Program-made: the position numbers and the translations under genes
In this document: positions 25,124 to 32,895 of the stretch, piece after piece
Position numbering within the stretch: position 1 is the stretch's first letter
How the letters are laid out: every line of letters starts with the position of its first letter
Source of the DNA: NORP259 sp041398705
Lineage (GTDB): Bacteria > Planctomycetota > UBA1135 > GCA-002686595
Direction: 5' to 3'
Length of the DNA: 64,000 nt
Assembly (NCBI GenBank): GCA_041398705.1
Contig: JAWKUI010000003.1
Span: forward strand, 372,001-436,000
Notes under the pieces: generated by a model
What the model saw: only the letters and a program-made list of their open reading frames with translations
The model's database searches: none
Told to the model about the DNA's origin: nothing

Positions 25124-26728
25124 TCAGACGGGGGCGCTGGGGGTGACCCCCGGGGTGCGGTCGATGTTCTCGTCGGTGCCCTGGTTCAGGATGTGCTTCT
25201 TGTCCTGGCCAGTCAGCTTCACGTAGGCGTGGAACAGCTTGTGTTCCAGGGGGAAGCCGTAATGGTTCGTGCGCAGGCGCCAGCCTGAGACCTTCTTCAT
25301 CATGCCGCGGATCAGGCTGGAGCCTTCTTTGGCGAGTTCGCCGTAGAAGGTCGACGCCACGCCGTAGCGCTTCCAGGTCTCGAGCACGTTGTCGGGCAAC
25401 TGCAGGTCGCCGATCTCGAGTTTGTACTCGAGCACCTGGCCCCATTCGGCCAGGGTCTTCGGCGGCTGGTAGCCGAGCTGCACCGACTTGTCGAAGTCAG
25501 GCGTGCCGGGGATCGGGCGGAAGGGGAAGATGTCCGACGCGGAACGCGGGAACTTGTGCTTCATCAGCGCGGCCACGCGGATCGTCTCCATCATCGACTC
25601 CTCGGACTCGCCGGGGTAGCCGATGATCCACGAGCAACCCGTGGTGATGTCGCGCTCGTTCATCTCGCGCAGGGACGACTCGAAGTGCGTGACGTCGATC
25701 TTCTTGAGGATCGCCGCCTGCTGCTCGGTGCTGCCGGCTTCGGCGCCCACCGAGATCATGTGGCACTTCGACTCCTGCATCTTGTCCATCGACTCTTTCT
25801 TGTAGCGGTCGATGGTCTCGATCTCGTAACAGCCCGACCACCAGAACGGCGAACCGGCGTCGATGAGCTTTTCGCAGAAGGCGTTGCTGCGCTTTTCCGC
25901 CACACCGAAGTTGGCGTCCTGGAAGCGCATCACGTTGAACTGGAAACGGTCGTGCAGCTCGAGCAGGCGCTCGGCGAGCACGTCGCCGGGGATCGCCTTC
26001 CAGCGGCGGCCGGTGACCATGGGGGAGCAGCAGAAGGTGCAGGGCTCCGGGCAACCGAACGACGAGAAGTAGCTGAAACCGCGCTCAGGCACGCCCGGTT
26101 CCATGTTCCAGGGCCGCGGGTACTTGTGACGCACCTTCCACTTGCCCGGGTTGTTCTGCAGCTCGACGTATTCGTCGTAGTTGATCAGGTGCCACGGCGC
26201 GTCGGGGATCTCATCGAAACCCACCACGGCGCGGTGGTTGGTGTAGACCGGCCGGCCGTCGCGTTGCACCACGAGGCCCGGCACGTCGGCCAGGTCGGTG
26301 CCGTGATCGATCGCCTGCACCACCTCGCGGAAGGTGATCTCGCCTTGGCCCAGGCCCACCGCATCGGCGATGCCTTCGCTCAGGAACAGCTCGGGGGCGA
26401 CGGAGGGGAACCAGCCCCCCCAGATGATCGGCAGTTTCGGGAAGCGGGCCCGGATCGCACGCGCCACTTCGGCGCCGTGGGCGACCTGGTAACCGAGGAT
26501 GCACGACGAGGCGAAGAGCAGCGCGCCCTCGCACAGTTCGAACAGGCGCTCGAGGTAGTCCTCGTGCACCATCGCGTCGACGATGTGGACCTGGTACCCG
26601 TCCTGCACGGGCCACGCGGCGATCTGCAGCAGCTCGAGCGGCAGCAGGTCGGCGGCGACGCGCACCCCCTCCCGCGGGTCGGCGCGGTGGGGCATGAACA
26701 GCACGATGTGCTTCTTGCGTTGGATCAT
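25124..26728 (-). CDS. B12-binding-domain radical SAM protein (upstream copy of a tandem pair)
   Basis: The ATG at 26728 (534 residues) aligns exactly with the start of its neighbour (MIQRKxxIVLFxPHRADP); the longer open frame is not supported. Domain order matches the paralogue: cobalamin-type N-terminal domain, then C-x3-C-x2-C in FGCPEPCTFCC, DANFGV, ETIDRYKKESMDK and a GYPGES segment. The two proteins are alike from end to end, which points to tandem duplication followed by divergence of substrate preference. They probably act in the same pathway, for example a lipid or secondary metabolite modification. The upstream 285 bases contain no obvious cobalamin riboswitch. Confidence 0.87.
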   Translation of the reverse strand: MIQRKKHIVLFMPHRADPREGVRVAADLLPLELLQIAAWPVQDGYQVHIVDAMVHEDYLERLFELCEGALLFASSCILGYQVAHGAEVARAIRARFPKLPIIWGGWFPSVAPELFLSEGIADAVGLGQGEITFREVVQAIDHGTDLADVPGLVVQRDGRPVYTNHRAVVGFDEIPDAPWHLINYDEYVELQNNPGKWKVRHKYPRPWNMEPGVPERGFSYFSSFGCPEPCTFCCSPMVTGRRWKAIPGDVLAERLLELHDRFQFNVMRFQDANFGVAEKRSNAFCEKLIDAGSPFWWSGCYEIETIDRYKKESMDKMQESKCHMISVGAEAGSTEQQAAILKKIDVTHFESSLREMNERDITTGCSWIIGYPGESEESMMETIRVAALMKHKFPRSASDIFPFRPIPGTPDFDKSVQLGYQPPKTLAEWGQVLEYKLEIGDLQLPDNVLETWKRYGVASTFYGELAKEGSSLIRGMMKKVSGWRLRTNHYGFPLEHKLFHAYVKLTGQDKKHILNQGTDENIDRTPGVTPSAPV

Positions 26729-27013
26729 GGGGCGGGTGGTGCGGAGCCGGGCGATCAGAAGGGGACCCACCCCCTCCAAGTCGCACGTTAGCGTAAGGGT
26801 TTGGGTCGGCAAAAGCCCCCGGCCGCCTACAGAATACCCCAGGAGAGCCGGCGGGGGGCGGCCTTCCCGGCTCGGACGGGCCCCGAAAGGGGGCAGTTCG
26901 GGGGGGATCCCAGTCCGGGGCCACCCGGCACTGCCCCGGAACGAGCCGGGGCCCGGCGTCGGCCGGGCCCCGTCTTCCATTCCGGTCCCAGCCGCGTGGG
27001 CCGGGGTGGGGGG
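26729..27013. other. GC-rich intergenic region, promoter region of the radical SAM pair
   Basis: Contains several G and C runs and short inverted repeats, including GGGCCCC and CCGGGCC blocks. I looked on the minus strand for the cobalamin riboswitch B12 box (GCCACTG context) and did not find a convincing match. No gene is seen. Confidence 0.35.
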
Positions 27014-28234
27014 TCACTTCGAGGCGTAGTTGGCCGTCACCCACTCCGCCCAAGCCCGGTCGAACTGCAGGTAGTTCATGCCCAGCACCTCTTTGAACAC
27101 GTCCCGGTGGCACTCCAGCAGGTTCGTGCCGTCCGGGATGTTCTGCTCGCTGCGCAGGTCCGAAGTGCGCTTGAGCAGGGTGGCCAGGAAACCCGGGTGG
27201 GCCTTCTGCAGGTAGTCAATCATCGACCACGCCGTCATGTGGCGCTCCAGGGTCAGCTCGGACCAGGCGGTCATGCGCACCATGGCCCCCAGGCTCGACG
27301 CCTCCCCCTTCGCCACGAACTTCTTCACGTCCGGCTCCCAGTTCTCCTTGCGGTTGGTCTCGGCGATGCCGCCTTCCCCGGAGTCGAAGGTGTTGTACTT
27401 TGGGCAGACCTGCCGCTCCATGTAGTGGCCGATGCCCTCGAGCAGCCAGATCGGCATGTCGTAGGAGTAGTGCCGCAGCGAGTTGCACAGCATGATCGAC
27501 ACGTTGAAGGCGAGGTGGCCGTGCATCGCGCTGTCGATGCTGAGGCTGCCCTGTTCTTCGTGGATCGTCAGGTGCAAGGCCCCGGTGTCGATCACGTGCC
27601 AACGCTGCGTGTTCTTGGTCAGCAGACCGAAGTTGCCCCGCAACCAGCGCTGGTGCAGCCCTTCGCTCGGCAGGATCATCACCTCGAGTTTGCTCTTCTG
27701 GCCCATGTACGGGCCTTCGCCCCAATACTCGCCGGTCTGGTTCCAGACGGTGCCCGCGGCGGGGAACCACTCCTGCTTGACCTCGAAGAAGTCGAGCATG
27801 TTCGCGTAGATCTTCTCGAGGCGCATGGCCGTCAGGTGCAGGCGCAGCCACGGATCGAGGATCTTCGGCTTCTCCGGGATGTTCTCGAGCACCAAGGCCA
27901 GCTCGGCGCATTCGGCGCGGATCTTTTCCTTTTCATCCTGGCGCACCTTGTACGGGCCCAGGCCGTAGCCGATCTCGAAGTGCTCGGTCTCGAGCCAATA
28001 GATCTCGGCCCCCGGCAGATTCTTCATCGCGTCTTCGATCGTGCCGCGCGCCACCTGGAACCCGCCGTGGGCCACCAGCTTCGATTTCGCCAGGATCTCG
28101 GGGTCGTTGTGGCAATACGGGCAGTTGCCCGGATCGGTCTTGGGCAGCTTGTCGCGTTGGGCCGAAGCCGGCGCGAGCATCGCGATCAGCACCAGCGGTA
28201 GCCACAGGAAGCGTGTCCAGTCGGAGAGTTTCAT
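27014..28234 (-). CDS. Exported protein with an N-terminal CxxCH motif and a gluzincin-like (DUF1570-type) helix pair
   Basis: The 406-residue protein has a signal peptide cleaved near residue 25 (APASAQ). Just after it lies NCPYCHND, a C38-x2-C41-H42 motif that could attach a c-type heme or bind zinc. The rest is a helical domain with MHGHLAFNVSIML followed by MPIWLLEGIGHYMERQ. This spacing resembles DUF1570-type metallopeptidases, in which HExxH precedes WL-x-EG-x-A-x-Y, but the HExxH is replaced by HGHLAF, so peptidase activity is doubtful. It is the last gene of a four-gene minus-strand operon of exported proteins. Confidence 0.75.
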   Translation of the reverse strand: MKLSDWTRFLWLPLVLIAMLAPASAQRDKLPKTDPGNCPYCHNDPEILAKSKLVAHGGFQVARGTIEDAMKNLPGAEIYWLETEHFEIGYGLGPYKVRQDEKEKIRAECAELALVLENIPEKPKILDPWLRLHLTAMRLEKIYANMLDFFEVKQEWFPAAGTVWNQTGEYWGEGPYMGQKSKLEVMILPSEGLHQRWLRGNFGLLTKNTQRWHVIDTGALHLTIHEEQGSLSIDSAMHGHLAFNVSIMLCNSLRHYSYDMPIWLLEGIGHYMERQVCPKYNTFDSGEGGIAETNRKENWEPDVKKFVAKGEASSLGAMVRMTAWSELTLERHMTAWSMIDYLQKAHPGFLATLLKRTSDLRSEQNIPDGTNLLECHRDVFKEVLGMNYLQFDRAWAEWVTANYASK

Positions 28235-28252
28235 GGGGGATCGGGGCGCAGG

Positions 28253-29167
28253 TTACAGACGGTCCTTCCACTTCTTCGCCAGTTCGATGGCGTCGAAGGC
28301 GGAGATGTTGCCCAGGGGCGGTTCGTGGTCGACGATGCCGCGGCAGGCGTTGATGGCCGCTACCCGGATCGAGGCGTCGCCGCTGTCGAGCAGGGGCTTG
28401 ACGAAGGGCACGGCAGCCTGGGTGCCAACGATCGACAGCAGCCGCAGGCCGTTCACCTGGTCGCCGCGCTGACCGGTGTCGAAGCGCTTGATCAGGTCGG
28501 TAGTCAAGGTGTCGTCGCGCAGGGGCAGCATCGAAACCGACAGGTCTTCGCGGGTTTTGCCCCAGTTCTCGCAGGCGGCCGTAATCAGGTCGTCGAGGCC
28601 GGTTTTCGAGCCCGAAGCGGCGCAGCACAGGGCGGCGAGGTAACGGTCCTTCGCCTCCCAGCGCGTGCGTTCCTTGGTGGCTTCGGCAAAGGCCTTTTCG
28701 GCCTGCTCGCGCGTGCCCGGATCGGGGTTCTTGGCCACGATCTTCATGGCGTAACGCCGCTCGGCGGGGGACTTCGACAGGAAGTGTTCGCCCAAAAGAC
28801 GCGTGTGCGGCGCGCCGAGCACCCCGTCGAGCACGTCCTCGATGCGCTGCATCGCGTCCTTGTCGCGGGTGCGGCTCAACTCGCCGAGCAGCGACGGCGC
28901 GATGCCCGCGCCCATCTTGCCCAGGGCTTCGGCCGACTGGATGCCCATGTTCTCGGTGCTGGCCTTCATCAGGCGCTTGACCTCGAGCTTGAGCGCGGCT
29001 TCGTCCTCGACCTTGGGCCACTCCTTCAGCCGCTCCGGTTCCTTCTTCGCTTCGTCCTTGTCGCTGCCGGTCTCGGGCGCCGGTGCGGGGGCGGGTTCCT
29101 GGGCGAGGGCCGGGTGGCAAAGCGGCAGGGCCAGCAGGCAGGCAAGCAAGGGGAGTCTCTGGAGCAT
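28253..29167 (-). CDS. Exported HEAT-repeat protein
   Basis: The ATG at 29167 (304 residues) overlaps the stop of the upstream lipoprotein gene by one base (TGATG-type junction). A signal peptide (LPLLACLLALPLCHPALAQ) is followed by a charged, Pro/Ala/Glu-rich linker. About six HEAT-like helical pairs follow, for example AEALGKMGAGIAPSLLGEL and NGLRLLSIVGTQAAVPFVKPLL ending in VAAINACRGIV. HEAT proteins act as scaffolds for protein interaction; here in the periplasm. Operon partners are also exported. Confidence 0.8.
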   Translation of the reverse strand: MLQRLPLLACLLALPLCHPALAQEPAPAPAPETGSDKDEAKKEPERLKEWPKVEDEAALKLEVKRLMKASTENMGIQSAEALGKMGAGIAPSLLGELSRTRDKDAMQRIEDVLDGVLGAPHTRLLGEHFLSKSPAERRYAMKIVAKNPDPGTREQAEKAFAEATKERTRWEAKDRYLAALCCAASGSKTGLDDLITAACENWGKTREDLSVSMLPLRDDTLTTDLIKRFDTGQRGDQVNGLRLLSIVGTQAAVPFVKPLLDSGDASIRVAAINACRGIVDHEPPLGNISAFDAIELAKKWKDRL

Positions 29168-29886
29168 CACTGGGGGGTCCTTTGTTTGTAGAGATACAAG
29201 GTGGGGAGGTAGCGGCCCCATTCCTCGTCGATCACGGTGATGTCGACCTGCTCGAAGCCGGCGCGCACGATGTCGCGCGTTTCTTCGGCGGGCAGAAAGC
29301 GAACGTCAATGGTTTCGAGGGTGACTTCCCCGTTACCCATCCAAGGGGTCGGGATGCGCACCGGGCGCACCATGCGGAAGCCGCCAACGGTTTCGTAGAT
29401 CTCGGACCATTCGCCGAGGGGCGTCTCCTGGGCCACGCACCAGCGGTCCAGGCCCACCTCGGACTTCCAAGGTCCGCTGACCGTGCGCACCTCTGGCCCG
29501 TCGGCCTGCATGGCTTCGCCCGCCAGCACCCGGCGGCGCGCCTCCTGCATCTGCTCCAGGGCGGCCTCGCGCCCGAGCGGATCGATCAGGCCCGCCACGA
29601 CCACCGGCAGGTTCTGGTTGGTGACGACGAAGCGGCGCAGGGCGTGTTCGGACTTGCCCGGTTCCACGGTGCGGTAGCCCGCGACCCAGCGTTCGATCTC
29701 GGCGCGGGTGATGACCTTGTCCTCGACGAGGAACACGGCGTCCTCCGGCAGGTCGGCGGGCAAGGTCACTGCGGCGGCGTCTCCGGGGAACGCGGTGGGG
29801 GCGACGGGCGCGGGCTCGGCGGCCTTGTCGCCGCAGCCTGCAAGCCCCGCACACAGGGCCCAAACCGGAAGTAGGCGGCGGTTCAT
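29167..29886 (-). CDS. Lipoprotein resembling the N-terminal region of SurA/PpiC chaperones
   Basis: The ATG at 29886 gives 239 residues with lipobox LAGC (C18). After a Pro/Ala linker, the segment DAVFLVEDKVITRAEIERWVAGYR resembles the start of SurA/PrsA-type peptidyl-prolyl isomerase precursors, where a strand and a helix precede the chaperone core. No complete parvulin PPIase domain follows, so it may be a chaperone without isomerase activity. It overlaps the upstream gene by 4 bases (ATGA) and the downstream HEAT gene by one, so the operon is translationally coupled. A large PpiC-like protein is encoded divergently at 30803. Confidence 0.75.
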   Translation of the reverse strand: MNRRLLPVWALCAGLAGCGDKAAEPAPVAPTAFPGDAAAVTLPADLPEDAVFLVEDKVITRAEIERWVAGYRTVEPGKSEHALRRFVVTNQNLPVVVAGLIDPLGREAALEQMQEARRRVLAGEAMQADGPEVRTVSGPWKSEVGLDRWCVAQETPLGEWSEIYETVGGFRMVRPVRIPTPWMGNGEVTLETIDVRFLPAEETRDIVRAGFEQVDITVIDEEWGRYLPTLYLYKQRTPQ

Positions 29887-30584
29887 GCCTTCGGCGCCCG
29901 GTCGAGGGTTTCGATGAAACGCAGCACCCGCTGCTCGAGGAACTGCGAAACCGATTCCACGCGGCCCGCGAGGGCTTCCATGCCCTGATACGGTTGCAGC
30001 GCGCCGAAGGTGCCCTGCACCTCGATGAACAGCGAGCGGGGGTCGGGGGTGTACGATTCGATGCGCAGGCCCATCGAGGAGTCTTCCCCCTCGGTGCCCG
30101 TGAACGCCAGGCGCAGGCCGTAGAGCTCGGCGGATTGGCCGAAGGCCTCTTGCACCGGCGAAGCGGTCGCGCCGCCCGAGTAGAGGGCCTGCTCGAGGAA
30201 ACGCCGCGAGTCGCGCTGCTGCAGGGGATTGACCACCGCACGCAGGGTCACCCGTTGGCCTTGGTAGTTCTCGATGCCGCGCGCCTCGGCGTACTGCTCG
30301 CCGAGCGTGTGCACCCGCCGGCCGAAGCCCTCGTGGGTCAAAGCCGTCTGCTCCTCGCGCACTTGGATTTGATCCGCCAGGAACAGGACCTGCGAGATGC
30401 GTCCCGGCATGGGAAACGTGTTCGACAGGGCCGGGCCCATGGGGGTCACCGCGAAGCTCGAGTAGGCGGGCATCGCCTCCTGGAACATCTGGTTGTGCAG
30501 CTGCTGGACCACCCTGGGATCGGGGGTCATGGGGGGGTGCACCAGCTCGCAGTGCAGGCCGATCGTGCGGGGCTCGTAGGGCAT
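29883..30584 (-). CDS. Protein of unknown function, first gene of the exported-protein operon
   Basis: The ATG at 30584 gives 233 residues. There is no signal peptide or membrane segment. The protein opens MPYEPRTIGLHCELVHP and mixes strands and helices, ending with a helix EQRVLRFIETLDRAPKA. I do not recognise a family; it could be a TIGR04255-like cytosolic protein, which is a weak guess. A TATTGC hexamer lies 6 bases before the start codon, implying a leaderless message. Its stop overlaps the start of the lipoprotein gene. Confidence 0.7.
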   Translation of the reverse strand: MPYEPRTIGLHCELVHPPMTPDPRVVQQLHNQMFQEAMPAYSSFAVTPMGPALSNTFPMPGRISQVLFLADQIQVREEQTALTHEGFGRRVHTLGEQYAEARGIENYQGQRVTLRAVVNPLQQRDSRRFLEQALYSGGATASPVQEAFGQSAELYGLRLAFTGTEGEDSSMGLRIESYTPDPRSLFIEVQGTFGALQPYQGMEALAGRVESVSQFLEQRVLRFIETLDRAPKA

Positions 30585-30590
30585 GGCAAG

Positions 30591-30596
30591 GCAATA
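30591..30596 (-). promoter_or_regulatory. Candidate -10 element of a leaderless promoter (30584 operon)
   Basis: Reads TATTGC on the minus strand, 6 bases before the ATG at 30584. A GTGACC hexamer 17 bases further upstream (30614-30619) may be the -35 element. Confidence 0.45.
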
Positions 30597-30802
30597 GGGG
30601 CCCGTGGGGCGGGGGTCACCCCCCTTTTTCGGAGGGGACGCGGCCGAGCCCCGGAAGGGGGCGGTGGGGGGCCCGGGCCCCAATATAGGGCCTTGGGGCC
30701 CGGCTACGAGCCCCTCCCGAAAAACGTCCAACGCCCCGGGGCGCAAGGCCGTATCCTGGGACCCCGCTTTCCCGCCCACCAGGACGGAGAACCCCTAGAA
30801 CC

Positions 30803-32788
30803 ATGTCCATCCAATACTTCACCCGCGGAGCCCGCCTGGCCGGACTCCTGCTGCCGTTTGCGCTGACGGCCCCGTCGTGGGCCCAGGAGGGCCCCGCCAG
30901 CGCTACCCTCACCGAAGCCTCCGCCACCGTCCAGGACGATGGCACCTCGGTCTTCGGGGAGCCCCTGTACGTCAACGGCAAGCGCATCAGCGACCTAGCC
31001 ATCAAGCGCTACCTCTGCTACGGCAAGGGACGCAACGGCCTGGAATCCCTGCGCCTGGGTCTCCTGATGGACCAGGAACGCGAGCTGCGCCAGATCAAAG
31101 CCACCGAGCGCCTGCTCGATGAGACCTACGGCGGCAAGGCGCTCGAAGAGCTGAGCGAGGCCCAACAGGCCGAGCTGAAGGCCGCGTTGGACGCCGAGAT
31201 GTCCCGCTTCGTGCTCGACAACGAGGAGTTCCAGATCCGCCTCAAAAAGGACACGGACAGCTTCGCCGAGCGCTACCCGACCCTCGACCTGAAGACCGAG
31301 ATCGAGCGCGCCTACCAGGACATGGACTGGTGGCAGGATCAGATCCGCATGACGCTCGAATTCGACCAGCTCTTCTTCCCGGGACACCCGGACGGCTGGC
31401 CGGACATCTCGCTCGAAGCCTCTCGCCAGGCTTCGCCGCAGTTCGACCTGATCGCCGAGTACACCAAGTACTTCGATCTGCGCAAGATCGACTGGGAAGA
31501 GCGCCGCGCCGCCGCCCAGGAGCGGGCCCTGGCCGAGTACTTCGATGGTGCCGCAGTGGAGACCCTCGACGCCGATCAAGCCGCCCGCCTGAAGACCATG
31601 GTCGATGACGAAGCCGGCAAGTTCATGCCGCGCGACGACGACATGATGATGGCCATCTTCCGCGACGCGGTGCAGATGATCCTCAACGACCAGGTCACGA
31701 TCAAAACCGCCAGCGACGGCCTTCCGGAGAACATCCTGATGTCGATCGAAGGCAACGGCCTGACCCACAACCTGACCACCGAACAGGTGTATCAGGACAT
31801 GAAGAACGCCTTCAGCGATCACGACATCTACGAGGCGAAACTCTTCCTGGCCATGCAGCAGGCCACCCACGACCGCCTCGAGAAAGAGGGCAAGCTGGTT
31901 CCGGAAGCCCCGTTCCGCGCCGAGATGGCCCAGAAGAAGATCGACGGGGCCAAGATGGGCACCTTCGGTTCGATGAGCTTCGTGGCCGTCAACGCCTATG
32001 GCTTCCCGTCGGTGGAGTCCTTCGAGGACTACAGCTACCTGCTCGAGTCCTACCGCCAGGACATGCTGCCGGGTCTGGAAATGACCGCCGAAGGCGACTT
32101 GCCGCCGGCGCTCGCCGAGCACTTCCCGATCGTGCAGGGCATCATGGGCATCGCCAAGGTGCAGTCCGAACTGCTGCTGGTGTCGGCGTTCGACATCCCG
32201 GCCAACCAGTGGAAGGAAGACGGCTGGAGCAAGGCCTACGACCGGGCCATGACCCTGCGCGCCGAAGTCGACAACTATCTTGAGCGCCTGAACGATGAGG
32301 CCACGGCCCGCGCCGAGGCTGAGAACTCCGGCAAACCCTACGAACCCGCCGCGGAGCTGCAGCCCTTCGACGTGTGGTGGGCGCGCTTCCTCGACTTGAA
32401 CTCGGACTACTGGGATCCGCCGATGCCCGTCACCGGCAAGGCGCCGCCCGCGAACTCCCTCAAGGACAAGGGCCGTTTCGACGGCGTTCCGACCACCCGC
32501 AACGACCTCAAGGGACGCATGGGCGAGAGCCCGTACACCCACTACCTGTGGAACGCCAACGCGGTCGACCAGGTCTTCTTCGACGTGCCCGAGGGCTCCG
32601 TCGGGGGTCCCTTCCGCGGTCCGCAGGGCTATTTCATCGCCTACGTGAAGCGCAAGGTCCCGCCGACCAAGTCGGTCAGCCTGCGTGAAGATCGCATCAT
32701 GGAAGCCCTGCGCGAGGACTACATCCAGGTCTCCTTCATCGAGTACAGCCACGGGGCGCTCGAGCAAGCCGAGATCAAGGGTCTTTGA
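30803..32788 (+). CDS. Large exported PpiC/parvulin-like peptidyl-prolyl isomerase family protein
   Basis: The 661-residue protein has a signal peptide ending SWAQ (near residue 28). The segment LYVNGKRISDLAIKRYLCYGKG resembles the N-terminal chaperone start of SurA/PrsA-like proteins. Long acidic helices follow. Near residues 580-620 the stretch DQVFFDVPEGSVGGPFRGPQGYFIAYVKRKVPP matches the parvulin signature (F-x-L-x-x-G-x-x-x-x-P-x-x-T/G-x-x-G-Y-x-I). The parvulin core is much shorter than usual and catalytic His/Cys residues are not evident, so it may act only as a chaperone. It is followed by a strong terminator and divergent from an operon with another SurA-like protein. Confidence 0.75.
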   Translation: MSIQYFTRGARLAGLLLPFALTAPSWAQEGPASATLTEASATVQDDGTSVFGEPLYVNGKRISDLAIKRYLCYGKGRNGLESLRLGLLMDQERELRQIKATERLLDETYGGKALEELSEAQQAELKAALDAEMSRFVLDNEEFQIRLKKDTDSFAERYPTLDLKTEIERAYQDMDWWQDQIRMTLEFDQLFFPGHPDGWPDISLEASRQASPQFDLIAEYTKYFDLRKIDWEERRAAAQERALAEYFDGAAVETLDADQAARLKTMVDDEAGKFMPRDDDMMMAIFRDAVQMILNDQVTIKTASDGLPENILMSIEGNGLTHNLTTEQVYQDMKNAFSDHDIYEAKLFLAMQQATHDRLEKEGKLVPEAPFRAEMAQKKIDGAKMGTFGSMSFVAVNAYGFPSVESFEDYSYLLESYRQDMLPGLEMTAEGDLPPALAEHFPIVQGIMGIAKVQSELLLVSAFDIPANQWKEDGWSKAYDRAMTLRAEVDNYLERLNDEATARAEAENSGKPYEPAAELQPFDVWWARFLDLNSDYWDPPMPVTGKAPPANSLKDKGRFDGVPTTRNDLKGRMGESPYTHYLWNANAVDQVFFDVPEGSVGGPFRGPQGYFIAYVKRKVPPTKSVSLREDRIMEALREDYIQVSFIEYSHGALEQAEIKGL

Positions 32789-32803
32789 TCCCACATCCGC
32801 CGA

Positions 32804-32848
32804 TCGCGGGGCCCCGTTCCACGTGGACGGGGCCCCGCGAGTTTTTTT
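32804..32848 (+). terminator. Strong Rho-independent terminator
   Basis: A 14-bp stem (TCGCGGGGCCCCGT / ACGGGGCCCCGCGA) encloses a 9-base loop and is followed after one base by seven Ts. It ends the PpiC-like gene transcript. Confidence 0.9.
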
Positions 32849-32895
32849 AGGTGCCTCCGCCCGCCCCCGGGGGCAAGATGGTCCCCCGTCCCGCC

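Noticed and set aside
26729..27013. Cobalamin riboswitch upstream of the B12-type radical SAM genes
   Set aside because: A GGCACTGCC block was examined as a B12 box, but the orientation and flanking conserved elements do not match.
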